A stretch of DNA of 64,000 nucleotides from Pseudomonas arsenicoxydans. GTDB lineage: Bacteria > Pseudomonadota > Gammaproteobacteria > Pseudomonadales > Pseudomonadaceae. The notes under the pieces are model-generated. The model saw only the letters and a list, made by a program, of their open reading frames with translations, was not told the origin of the DNA and searched no databases. Of the stretch, positions 49,519 to 57,815 are shown one piece after another. The stretch spans positions 4,845,001-4,909,000 of the forward strand of contig NZ_LT629705.1 of NCBI RefSeq assembly GCF_900103875.1, given 5' to 3'. Every line of letters starts with the position of its first letter. The stretch's first letter is position 1. Made by a program: the position numbers and the translations under genes.

Positions 49519-51876
49519 ATGCCGACACATAAAAATAAAGCAGCACAGCCGACCCCTGATTCGCCAACACCCCAGATCAATCGTTATCTGTTTCCCGTCA
49601 CCATCGGCCTATTGCTGGTGGCGGTGGCGGCGATCGGCTGGTTTCTGCTCAGCAGTTCGCCAGTGCCGCTCAAACCCGTGCCCGTCAGCGCGCCGGCCGC
49701 TCAACCGGCCAAGCCACAACCCGTCGCCCTGGCGCCGGCGAAGATGGTCGACGAGCAACAATGCCAAGGCTGCCACAGCCAGCAGACGAAAGACTGGCAA
49801 GGCTCCCATCACCAATTGGCGATGCAGCCGGCCAATGCCGAAACGATGCTGGGTGATTTCAATAACGTCACGTTCAAGGCAGAAAACGAAACCAGCCGTT
49901 TCTTGCGCAAAGGCGACGGGTTCTGGGTCAACACGCCGGGCATCGACGGCAAGAATGCCGACTTCAAGGTCGCCTATACCTTCGGTATCGCGCCGTTGCA
50001 GCAATACTTGATCGAGGTCGGTGACGGACGCTTGCAAGCGCTGGGCGTGGCCTGGGATACCGAGAAACATCGCTGGTTTCACCTTTATCCAGGCCAGGGC
50101 GTGAATTTCAAGAATCCGCTGCACTGGAGCAAACCGAGCCAGAACGCCAACTTCATGTGCGTCGAATGCCATACCACCGGTTACAAGCGCAATTTCGATG
50201 CCGCCAAAAACACCTTTGACAGTCAATGGAACAGCCTCGGTGTCGGCTGTCAGGCGTGCCACGGCCCGGCCTCCAATCACCTGGAATGGACGGCGAAAAA
50301 GACTGACTTGATCCACGCGGGTTTTGCGGTGGACCTCAAGGACAAGGACGCCACCGTCGAAATCGAAACCTGCGCCCGCTGCCACTCCCGTCGCGCGCCG
50401 CTGGACGATGGTTACACCGTCGGCAAACGCCTGATGGACGATTACCTGCCAAGCCCCTTGACCCGCGAGCTGTACGCGCTGGACGGCAAGATCAAGGACG
50501 AGGTGTTCGAGCACGGCTCCTTCGCTCAAAGCAAAATGTTCGACAAGGGCGTGCGCTGCAGCAACTGCCACAATCCCCACAGCACCCAGCTCAAGGCGCC
50601 GGGCAACGGCGTTTGCCTGCAATGCCACAACAGCGCCGGCAAGACCTCGGTGGCCGGTGTCGACGGCAAGGGGTTGCAAGCCAAGAACTACGATTCCATC
50701 GAACACACCCGCCACACCATGGGCCAGCCCGGCTCGCAATGCGTGGATTGCCACATGCCCGGCAAGTTCTACATGGGTAACGACTTTCGGCATGACCACA
50801 GCTTCAGCATCCCCAACCCGGTGCGGGCGAAAAAACTCGGTACACCGGACGCTTGCCTGACCTGTCACCAGGGCAAGGCCGGCGACAAGGTCACCGAGCA
50901 GTTCAAGCTGTGGAGCAGCAGCTCGCAGGTTCCAACCGCCCCACGTTATGACGAAAGCCTGTGGTTGATCCGCAACGGCCAGCCCGGCGCAGCGCAAGCC
51001 TTGTACGAGCAATTGCAGCGCAGCAATCTGCCCGCGATCCAGCGCGCGACGCTGCTCAGTGAACTGGCGCTGTACCCGAGCGAACAGGCGTTGAAACTGG
51101 CGACCAAAGACCTTGGCAACTCCGCACCGCAAGTGCGTGAGAGCGCGGTTCGGGCGATCAGCGCGTTGCTGCCGCCACCGGAACGTGCGCCGTTGCTGGC
51201 GCCGTTGCTGAAAGATCCGGTGAAGGCTGTACGCATTGGCGCGGCTCGGGATCTGCTTGGCGCCGCCCGTAACGGTCTTGGCAGCGCCCAGGCGAACTGG
51301 GAAGCGGCCATCGCCGAGTACGAGGTTGTGCAAAAAAGCCTGCTGGAACGCGCCGAGGCCAACCTCAATCTGGCGATGCTGTATCAGGCCAGCGGTCGCA
51401 GTGGAGAAGTGGAAGCGCTGCTGCGTAACGCGCTCAAGCGTGATCCGGATTTCTACCCGGCTCTCGTCACGCTGGTGCAATGGCTGGAAGCCAACGGACG
51501 CGGTCAAGAGGCGCAAACGCTGTTGGCGCAGAGCCTCAAGGAACACCCCGACGCCGCCCTTTTGCAGCATACCCAAGGCTTGTCCCTTGTACGTGCGGGG
51601 AAATCGGCCCAAGCCATGCCGTCCTTGCGCAAAGCGGCGCAACTGGAGCCGCAGAACGGCCAGTACGGTTACGTGCTGGCGGTGGCGCTGCATGACAGCG
51701 GCAAGGTTGATGAAGCGTGCGCCGAGTTGGAACGATTGCTGAAAATACAGCCTGCTAATCGCAATGCGCGGTTGGCGCTGATCCAGTACTACCTGCACAG
51801 CGGGCAGGAGCCGAAGGCGCAAGTGTTGTTGCAGGACTGGAAGAAAATGAACACGGGGGACCCGGCGCTGAAATAA
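49519..51876 (+). CDS. Membrane-anchored octaheme c-type cytochrome with HEAT and TPR repeats
   Basis: The 785-residue protein has an N-terminal anchor (LFPVTIGLLLVAVAAIGWFLL, residues 24-45), a Pro-rich stretch and then eight CxxCH haem motifs at residues 82, 214, 244, 285, 347, 366, 408 and 446. The spacing (including GCQACHGPASNH and CVDCHMPGKFY) is that of the cytochrome c554/NrfB-like multihaem group. From about 480 the chain changes to helical repeats: HEAT-like (APQVRESAVRAISALLPP near 535) and then TPR (ANLNLAMLYQASGRSGEVEALL near 615 and NGRGQEAQTLLAQ near 660). It should work in the periplasm in electron transfer. The redox partner is unknown and no oxidoreductase gene is adjacent. 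The ribosome site is weak. Confidence 0.88.
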   Translation: MPTHKNKAAQPTPDSPTPQINRYLFPVTIGLLLVAVAAIGWFLLSSSPVPLKPVPVSAPAAQPAKPQPVALAPAKMVDEQQCQGCHSQQTKDWQGSHHQLAMQPANAETMLGDFNNVTFKAENETSRFLRKGDGFWVNTPGIDGKNADFKVAYTFGIAPLQQYLIEVGDGRLQALGVAWDTEKHRWFHLYPGQGVNFKNPLHWSKPSQNANFMCVECHTTGYKRNFDAAKNTFDSQWNSLGVGCQACHGPASNHLEWTAKKTDLIHAGFAVDLKDKDATVEIETCARCHSRRAPLDDGYTVGKRLMDDYLPSPLTRELYALDGKIKDEVFEHGSFAQSKMFDKGVRCSNCHNPHSTQLKAPGNGVCLQCHNSAGKTSVAGVDGKGLQAKNYDSIEHTRHTMGQPGSQCVDCHMPGKFYMGNDFRHDHSFSIPNPVRAKKLGTPDACLTCHQGKAGDKVTEQFKLWSSSSQVPTAPRYDESLWLIRNGQPGAAQALYEQLQRSNLPAIQRATLLSELALYPSEQALKLATKDLGNSAPQVRESAVRAISALLPPPERAPLLAPLLKDPVKAVRIGAARDLLGAARNGLGSAQANWEAAIAEYEVVQKSLLERAEANLNLAMLYQASGRSGEVEALLRNALKRDPDFYPALVTLVQWLEANGRGQEAQTLLAQSLKEHPDAALLQHTQGLSLVRAGKSAQAMPSLRKAAQLEPQNGQYGYVLAVALHDSGKVDEACAELERLLKIQPANRNARLALIQYYLHSGQEPKAQVLLQDWKKMNTGDPALK

Positions 51877-51953
51877 TCTGCGACTGATCCGAAGGCCTCA
51901 TCGCGGGCGATCCGACTTGTCCGCGATGGCGCCGACGCGCTTTCAGATATGAA

Positions 51954-52922
51954 TCACCACGACGAACCACTCTTCATCGCCAACTCGCGCCGACTATTGG
52001 CCCGCATCGCCTTGATCAACGACACCGTGCCCACCAGCAAAATCGCTGCGGCTAACAAAAAGTCGATCTTGTACAGCTGGAAGTCATTCGGCGGCCCCAG
52101 CAAAAACACCCGAATCGCCCCAACGCCCACCAACGTTGCCAGGAAGTCGATACCGGGTTCGTCCCGGTAAAACACGTGCAGCAATGGCAGGCAGATCACC
52201 AGCAGTAACAGCCAGACGATCACCTTGAACGAGCCCTTGCGCTCGACGCTGAACGCGCATTCATTGGCGGCGTAGGGCTTGTAGTCTTCCTCGCGCACCA
52301 ACACACTTTTCTCACCGATGTACTCGGCGCGGTTGTACTTCTGGATCGGCGTAAAGGTGTTCGACATCTCCATGCTGGTGGTGATGTGTTTGAACTTCAG
52401 GTCAATGCGCTCGTTGCCCTTGAGGTAATACAGCACCGGTTTGTAGCCATAGCGGTAGCTGTCGAACGGAAAGTCTGTCGCCCTGCCCTGAACCCCGATC
52501 GGGCGCGGTTCAAGCTCGGCGTAGGCGCTCTTGTCGGGGGATGCCGGATTGCGGCTCAGCGGCTTGATCCGGACCTGCTCGAGGAACACCGGCGTGACGC
52601 CATAAGACCAAGGCAAAGGTTCCAGGCGCAGGCGCAATTCATTGCGGCCCAGGTCATAGCGATCAAAGGTTCGCTCGGAGACGATGACGACACCCGAGAG
52701 CATGAAATCGCCATGTACATTATTGGTGATGCGCAACGTCAAACGATCCTTGCCCAGCGCTGCGGCATCGCTGGCCGGCGGCGTGCCGCACCAGGCGCTG
52801 CTGTCAAATGCGCCCCCAAGTTGCCCGTCGCGATTTTCCTGAAACAGGTAAACGTAACTGCCCCACAAGGCCAGCATCAGCGACAACGCGATCAGCCCCA
52901 AAATCCTTTTGGCCACGCTCAA
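51954..52922 (-). CDS. Inner-membrane protein of unknown function with FPFDSY motif (DUF4436-like)
   Basis: A 322-residue protein: one N-terminal helix (ILGLIALSLMLALWGSYVYLF), a periplasmic beta-rich domain of about 210 residues and three C-terminal helices (FKVIVWLLLLVICLPLLHVF near 232, LATLVGVGAIRVFLL near 262, IDFLLAAAILLVGTVSLI near 285). The periplasmic domain contains ATDFPFDSYRYGYKPVLYY, similar to the YPFD motif of DUF4436 proteins; this assignment is tentative. The likely start is TTG 52922, because AAAGGAG lies 6 bases before it; GTG 52916 is the alternative. It is convergent with the cytochrome gene. Confidence 0.72.
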   Translation of the reverse strand: MSVAKRILGLIALSLMLALWGSYVYLFQENRDGQLGGAFDSSAWCGTPPASDAAALGKDRLTLRITNNVHGDFMLSGVVIVSERTFDRYDLGRNELRLRLEPLPWSYGVTPVFLEQVRIKPLSRNPASPDKSAYAELEPRPIGVQGRATDFPFDSYRYGYKPVLYYLKGNERIDLKFKHITTSMEMSNTFTPIQKYNRAEYIGEKSVLVREEDYKPYAANECAFSVERKGSFKVIVWLLLLVICLPLLHVFYRDEPGIDFLATLVGVGAIRVFLLGPPNDFQLYKIDFLLAAAILLVGTVSLIKAMRANSRRELAMKSGSSW

Positions 52923-53008
52923 ACCAGACTCCTTTCTTTACCAGCTCCCTGATGAGGCGCGGACTCTACCAAAATGCCATCAGTGGCCCAAGCAAAAGAT
53001 CGTGAGGC

Positions 53009-53489
53009 TTATCGCCGCCGAAACAACGGCCTCGGCTCAATCACCGAACGCCCATACAACACGCTCATCCCCGCCAGCCCCTTCAGCGCGTCCTCAGCGG
53101 ATTTGTCCTCGCGCACGGCAAAACTGTCGAAACCGCATTGGCGCATATTGGCTGAGTTGGTCGCGCAGCACATCGCCCACCGCGCGCAATTCGCCGCTCC
53201 AGCCCAGGCGAGTGCGTAGCAGGTACGCCTGGCTGTAGCCGCGACCGTCACGAAAACTCGGGAAGTCCAGGGCGATCAAGGGCAGTTGCTCAAACCATGG
53301 CTTGAGGCTTTCCACCTCATCGTCCGGCCCGAGCCATACCGCATGTTGCCCAGGATTTTGCAGCCAGCGGGTCAGCGGCAGAATCAATGGGCCGGCGGGC
53401 AACTCACCTTCCGGCTCCCGGACCAGCACCCACGGATCGTCAGCGACAATCCGCGCCACACCGTCTTCCAGTCGCAGCAGATTATTCAT
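53009..53489 (-). pseudogene. DUF934 protein gene interrupted by a frameshift
   Basis: Two overlapping minus-strand frames together make one DUF934 protein of about 160 residues. The first frame (from ATG 53489) encodes MNNLLRLEDG through RAVGDVLRDQLSQ and then goes out of register. The expected continuation (MRQCGFDSFAVREDKSAEDA through EPRPLFRRR) is in the neighbouring frame, ending at 53009. The shift lies around 53144-53152, where one extra base or two missing bases would explain it. Left alone, the first frame runs on to 53094 with an unrelated tail. DUF934 genes normally follow the nitrite/sulfite reductase gene, as here (ATGA overlap). It is either a true mutation or a sequence error. 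Confidence 0.82.
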
Positions 53490-55159
53490 GCCGGCACCTC
53501 CAGCAGCTTGGGATAAACCTGTTCCTTGAACGGCTCAAGACCGATGCGCTGCAAGGTGTCGACGAACAGTTCTTCGCTCTCGCGGTAAGTGACAAATGTG
53601 GCGATGAGGCGCTCGATGACTTCGGGCACTTCGGCAGCACTGAAGGACGGGCCAATGACCTTGCCCAGCGCGCTGTTTTTGCCCTGGCTGCCGCCGAGGG
53701 TGATCTGGTACCACTCGCTGCCGTTTTTATCGACGCCCAGGATGCCTATGTTGCCGATGTGGTGGTGGCCGCAGGCGTTCATGCAGCCGGAGATGTTCAG
53801 GCTGATATCACCCAGGTCATGGAGGTAATCGAGATCGTCGAAGCGTGCCTGGATCGCTTGCGCAATCGGGATCGATTTGGCGTTGGCCAAGGCGCAGAAA
53901 TCTCCGCCGGGGCACGCGATGATGTCGGTCAGCAACCCGATGTTGGCACAGCCCAGCCCCTGTTCGCAGGCCAGGCGCCACAGCGTGTAGAGATCGGCCT
54001 TGGGCACATCCGGCAGGACGATGTTCTGCTCGTGGGCGATGCGAATCTCGCCGAAACCGAACTGCTCCGACCATTCGGCCACGGCTTGCATCTGCTCGGT
54101 CGTGACGTCTCCCGGCGGCGAGGCGATGCCCGGTTTGGTCGACAGCACCACGCTGGTGTAACCCGCGACCTTGTGCGGCTGCACATTGCGAGAGACCCAG
54201 CGGGCGAACGCCGGGTTGTCGGCAAGGCGAGTGCCGAATTCCAGGTCGGTATCAGACAGCGATCGGTAGTCCGGAGCCACGAAGGCACTGGCGACGCGCT
54301 CATACTCGGCGTCGGTTAATTGCGCCGGACCGTCCTTGAGGTACTGCCACTCCTCTTCAACTTCTTTGGCGAACGCTTCGATACCCAAGGCTTTGACCAG
54401 AATCTTGATCCGCGCCTTGTACTTGTTGTCGCGCCGGCCGTGGCGGTTGTAGACCCGCAGCACCGCCTCGACATAGGACAGCAAATGCTGCCACGGCAAA
54501 CCCTCGCGAATCTGCAAACCAAGGATCGGCGTGCGCCCCAACCCGCCGCCCACGATGACCCGCAGCAGCATTTGCCCGTGGTCATCGCGATAAAGGTAGA
54601 GGCCGATGTCATGCATCATGATCGCCGCGCGGTCCTGCTCCGCCGAGCAGATGGCGATCTTGAACTTGCGCGGCAGGAACAGGAACTCCGGGTTGATGGT
54701 TGACCACTGGCGCAGGATTTCCGCCAGCGGACGCGGGTCCATCAGCTCGTCCGCCGCCACCCCGGCAAAGGCTTCTGTGGTGATGTTGCGCACGCAATTG
54801 CCAGAGGTCTGGATCGCGTGCATCTCGACCTGTGCCAGGCGTTCTAGAATGTCCGGTACCTGAGCCAGCTCGATCCAGTTGAACTGCATGTTCTGCCGGG
54901 TGGTGAAGTGGCCATAACCGCGATCGTAGTCGCGGGCGATGTTCGCCAGCGTGCGCATCTGCCCGGCATTGAGCGTGCCGTAGGGAATCGCCACGCGCAG
55001 CATGTAGGCGTGCTTCTGCATGTACAGGCCGTTCTGCAAACGCAATGGCAGGAACTCTTCTTCGCTCAGCTCGCCGGCCATGAAGCGTTCGACCTGATCG
55101 CGAAACTGCGCAACCCGCTCGAAGACCAGGGCCCGGTCATAGTCGTCGTACTGATACAT
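53486..55159 (-). CDS. Nitrite/sulfite reductase (sirohaem, 4Fe-4S), PA4130-like
   Basis: The 557-residue hemoprotein has the two sirohaem reductase halves. The 4Fe-4S/sirohaem Cys ligands are DIIACPGGDFCALAN near residue 415 to 425 and LNISGCMNACGHHHIGNIGI near 455 to 470. Substrate-side motifs are HFTTRQNMQFNWIEL near 85, QTSGNCVRNITTEAFAGVA near 115 and GGGLGRTPILG near 205. It reduces sulfite to sulfide or nitrite to ammonia. The sequence differs from the standard assimilatory CysI of pseudomonads as I know it, and the divergent ccoN plus DUF934 context fits PA4130 of the cyanide-inducible cluster rather than PA1838. Confidence 0.9.
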   Translation of the reverse strand: MYQYDDYDRALVFERVAQFRDQVERFMAGELSEEEFLPLRLQNGLYMQKHAYMLRVAIPYGTLNAGQMRTLANIARDYDRGYGHFTTRQNMQFNWIELAQVPDILERLAQVEMHAIQTSGNCVRNITTEAFAGVAADELMDPRPLAEILRQWSTINPEFLFLPRKFKIAICSAEQDRAAIMMHDIGLYLYRDDHGQMLLRVIVGGGLGRTPILGLQIREGLPWQHLLSYVEAVLRVYNRHGRRDNKYKARIKILVKALGIEAFAKEVEEEWQYLKDGPAQLTDAEYERVASAFVAPDYRSLSDTDLEFGTRLADNPAFARWVSRNVQPHKVAGYTSVVLSTKPGIASPPGDVTTEQMQAVAEWSEQFGFGEIRIAHEQNIVLPDVPKADLYTLWRLACEQGLGCANIGLLTDIIACPGGDFCALANAKSIPIAQAIQARFDDLDYLHDLGDISLNISGCMNACGHHHIGNIGILGVDKNGSEWYQITLGGSQGKNSALGKVIGPSFSAAEVPEVIERLIATFVTYRESEELFVDTLQRIGLEPFKEQVYPKLLEVPA

Positions 55160-55190
55160 GTGGCTACCTCATCAGGGTCTGGCATGGAAC

Positions 55191-55282
55191 CTGTGGGAGC
55201 GGGCTTGCCCGCGAAAGCGGTGTCTCAGGCGACATCACTGTTGGCTGTGCCGCCGCCTTCGCGGGCAAGCCCGCTCCCACAG
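55191..55282. repeat. REP pair upstream of the nitrite/sulfite reductase gene
   Basis: CTGTGGGAGCGGGCTTGCCC and its inverted partner (CCTTCGCGGGCAAGCCCGCT...) flank about 40 bases. They are the same REP family as at 26204. They lie inside the divergent 379-base gap between the reductase gene and ccoN. Confidence 0.88.
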
Positions 55283-55420
55283 GGATTGTGGTGGCGGATC
55301 GGGCTCTTCGGCTCGTTTGAGGCAGTGACTATGAACCCACGGCGCAGCGCGTTACAGATTCACCTGAACACGAAAAAACCGTATCAGGCTGCGTCAGAAG
55401 ACCGCAGGCGCGGCTCATAT

Positions 55421-55434
55421 CTGATCCGCATAAA
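55421..55434. promoter_or_regulatory. Candidate ANR/FNR box between reductase and ccoN
   Basis: CTGATCCGCATAAA matches TTGAT-N4-ATCAA at eight of ten positions. It is 105 bases before the ccoN start and could serve the divergent reductase gene too. The same CTGATCCG half occurs in the box upstream of ccoG. Confidence 0.4.
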
Positions 55435-55538
55435 CTCGGTTTTTCTGAGCCTGTTTTGTTTCCGGCAGGGTTTCTACAGTTGACGGCATGCCAGTCCGGG
55501 TGGCCTGGCAAGACTTTGCAACCGTGGAAGCATTGACC

Positions 55539-56966
55539 ATGAGCACAGCAACAATTACACAGGCCTACAACTACAAGGTCGTGCGCCAATTCGTCGTGGC
55601 AACCATCGTCTGGGGTGTCGTGGGGATGGCGATGGGTGTGTGGATCGCCTCGCAACTGGTGTGGCCCGAGATGAACCTCGACCTGCCGTGGACCACCTTC
55701 GGCCGCTTGCGTCCGCTGCACACCAGCCTGGTGATTTTCGGCTTTGCCGGCAGCGCGCAATTCGCCGCCAGCTACTACGCGGTGCAGCGCACCTGTCAGG
55801 TGCGGCTGTACAGCGACGCACTCGCCGCGTTCACGTTTTGGGGCTGGCAATCGGTGATTGTGGTAATGCTGATCACCCTGCCGCTGGGCTACACCACCAC
55901 CAAGGAATACGCCGAGATCGAGTTCTCCGGCGCGGTGTGGATGACCGTGGTCTGGGTCGCGTACGCCATCGTCTTCTTCACCTCCGTGGTGCAACGCAAG
56001 ACCAAACACATTTACGTCGGCAACTGGTTCTTCGGCGCGTTCATCGTGGTGATCGCCATGCTGCATGTGGTTAATCACCTGTCGATTCCGGTGGACTGGT
56101 TCAAGTCCTACCCGGTGTATTCCGGGGCCACTGACGCCATGGTGCAGTGGTGGTACGGGCACAACGCCGTGGGCTTTTTCCTGACCACCGGGTTCCTGGG
56201 GATGATGTATTACTTCGTGCCCAAACAGGTCGGGCGGCCGGTGTATTCCTATCGGTTGTCGATCGTGCATTTCTGGGCGCTGATTACCCTGTACATCTGG
56301 GCCGGTCCGCACCACTTGCACTACACCGCGCTGCCGGACTGGGCGCAATCGTTGGGCATGGCGATGTCGCTGATTCTGCTGGCACCCAGCTGGGGCGGAA
56401 TGATCAACGGCATGATGACCCTGTCGGGTGCCTGGCATAAGTTGCGCACCGACCCGATCCTGCGCTTTCTGGTGTTGTCCCTGGCGTTCTATGGGATGTC
56501 GACCTTCGAAGGACCGATGATGGCGATCAAGACGGTCAACGCCCTCTCCCACTACACCGACTGGACCATCGGCCACGTCCACGCAGGCGCCCTCGGCTGG
56601 GTGGCGATGATCACCTTCGGCGCCATTTACCACATGGTGCCGAAAGTCTTCGGACGAGCGCAGATGTTCAGCACGCCGCTGATCAACGCGCACTTCTGGC
56701 TGGCGACCATCGGCACCGTGCTGTACATCGCCTCGATGTGGGTCAACGGCATCACCCAAGGCTTGATGTGGCGGGCAATCAACGACGACGGCACGCTGAC
56801 TTATTCGTTCGTCGAAGCGTTGCAGGCCAGCCATCCGGGGTACGTGGTGCGCTTTGTCGGTGGGCTGTTCTTCCTCAGCGGGATGTTGCTGATGGCTTAC
56901 AACGTGTGGCGCACCGTGCGGGTGTCGGACGTGGCCTTGGCGGAACGTGACGCGCAGATCGCGTGA
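55539..56966 (+). CDS. ccoN: Cytochrome cbb3 oxidase catalytic subunit I, orphan CcoN
   Basis: A 475-residue heme-copper oxidase subunit with 12 membrane helices. Haem and copper ligands are visible in [18 protein letters not shown] near residue 60, [11 protein letters not shown] near 187, [18 protein letters not shown] near 210, [15 protein letters not shown] near 260 and HVHAGALGW near 347 to 355. The normal ccoO, ccoQ and ccoP genes do not follow; instead comes a small membrane protein. P. aeruginosa has such orphan ccoN genes, and ccoN4 (PA4133) gives cbb3 isoforms more tolerant of cyanide. The context here matches ccoN4. ATG 55539 (GGAAG 9 bases upstream) was chosen over an in-frame ATG 17 codons earlier. 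Confidence 0.93.
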   Translation: MSTATITQAYNYKVVRQFVVATIVWGVVGMAMGVWIASQLVWPEMNLDLPWTTFGRLRPLHTSLVIFGFAGSAQFAASYYAVQRTCQVRLYSDALAAFTFWGWQSVIVVMLITLPLGYTTTKEYAEIEFSGAVWMTVVWVAYAIVFFTSVVQRKTKHIYVGNWFFGAFIVVIAMLHVVNHLSIPVDWFKSYPVYSGATDAMVQWWYGHNAVGFFLTTGFLGMMYYFVPKQVGRPVYSYRLSIVHFWALITLYIWAGPHHLHYTALPDWAQSLGMAMSLILLAPSWGGMINGMMTLSGAWHKLRTDPILRFLVLSLAFYGMSTFEGPMMAIKTVNALSHYTDWTIGHVHAGALGWVAMITFGAIYHMVPKVFGRAQMFSTPLINAHFWLATIGTVLYIASMWVNGITQGLMWRAINDDGTLTYSFVEALQASHPGYVVRFVGGLFFLSGMLLMAYNVWRTVRVSDVALAERDAQIA

Positions 56967-56974
56967 GGTGTGAG

Positions 56975-57196
56975 ATGACCGAGATGGTGCTGAATCTGTT
57001 GGGAGTCGTGGGGTTTTGGCTGGCGATCGAGTATTGCTTGAAGCACCAGACGAGCGAGAGCCTGGAGGATGCCAGCCTACTGCCGTTTGCCGATGATCCG
57101 GAGGTGGCGCGGCGAGTGGAGTTGGCGACGGGGAAAACGGTGAAAGCGGTGGCGCCCGAAGTGCTGAAACCAGGCTGGGGAAATCTGGAAATCTGA
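56975..57196 (+). CDS. Small membrane protein following ccoN (PA4134-like)
   Basis: The 73-residue protein has one N-terminal transmembrane helix (MVLNLLGVVGFWLAIEYCL) and a short acidic cytoplasmic or periplasmic tail (SLEDASLLPFADDPEVARRV). It starts 8 bases after the ccoN stop and must be co-transcribed. In size and placement it resembles a CcoQ-like subunit and corresponds by position to PA4134. A stabilising role for the orphan CcoN is inference. Confidence 0.8.
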   Translation: MTEMVLNLLGVVGFWLAIEYCLKHQTSESLEDASLLPFADDPEVARRVELATGKTVKAVAPEVLKPGWGNLEI

Positions 57197-57211
57197 GACA
57201 CCACAAATCCA

Positions 57212-57234
57212 CTGTGGGAGGCTCTCTCCCACAG
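57212..57234. terminator. Hairpin between convergent genes
   Basis: A perfect 9-base stem CTGTGGGAG / CTCCCACAG with a 5-base loop lies 15 bases after the small membrane protein and 17 bases from the end of the opposing gene. It looks like a collapsed REP pair and lacks a T-run, so termination is possible but unproven. Confidence 0.5.
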
Positions 57235-57250
57235 GGTCAGGCTAGAGGAT

Positions 57251-57745
57251 TCAGCCGCGTTCGCGGGGAATCAGGCTCTGCAGTTGCTGCGCCAGGAAAT
57301 TCGCATCGAAGGCAAAGGTATCCGGGTCTTTCAGGCCGTTGGTTTTGCGCCACTGCCAACTGGCCGATGGTGGCAGGCACACCAGCGAAATGCTGCCATA
57401 GCGCGCCGCCGTCAAGCCCATCACCGCCAATGAAATCTGACCACCAACGCCCATCACGTCCGGCACGAACTCCACCGGTTTGCCGGCAATCACGATACTC
57501 AGCTTTTCAGTCTTGAACGTGGACGTCTCGACCGGAACGCTCGGCCCTGACGCGACATACGCCTCGCGGTTCACTTCCAGCAGATTCGGTGCCTGGACCG
57601 GTTCCAGCCACAGCTGGATCTGATCGAACAGTTCACCAATGCGCGTCGCCCACACGGCCGATTGCGACTCAAACAGTTGCTTCTTGTGCGCTTCGCTTTC
57701 TGCGTAGTGGCGAAGCATCTCGCCCAGTTGCTGTACGTCGTCCAT
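57251..57745 (-). CDS. Conserved hypothetical protein, 164 residues
   Basis: I do not recognise the family. Residues 1-60 look helical (VQQLGEMLRHYAESEAHKK, then IGELFDQIQLWLEPV). Residues 70-140 look beta-rich (TEKLSIVIAGKPVEFVPDVMG, GSISLVCLPPSASWQWRK), and a helix ends the chain (FLAQQLQSLIPRERG). There is no signal peptide and no membrane segment. AAGGAAC lies upstream of the ATG. It stands alone between the convergent ccoN operon and the co-directional AraC gene. Confidence 0.75.
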   Translation of the reverse strand: MDDVQQLGEMLRHYAESEAHKKQLFESQSAVWATRIGELFDQIQLWLEPVQAPNLLEVNREAYVASGPSVPVETSTFKTEKLSIVIAGKPVEFVPDVMGVGGQISLAVMGLTAARYGSISLVCLPPSASWQWRKTNGLKDPDTFAFDANFLAQQLQSLIPRERG

Positions 57746-57815
57746 CGCGGTGTTCCTTTGGTTGAAGCAGTGCTGCGGACATTGAGCATGGCAGATGCGC
57801 GCTGGCGGCGTACGA

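Noticed and set aside
49609..51822. Minus-strand frame of 737 codons opposite the octaheme cytochrome gene
   Set aside because: Shadow of a gene with eight CxxCH motifs; no domain in the antisense translation.
55329..57212. Minus-strand frame of 627 codons opposite ccoN
   Set aside because: Proline/His/Arg-rich antisense of a certain heme-copper oxidase gene.
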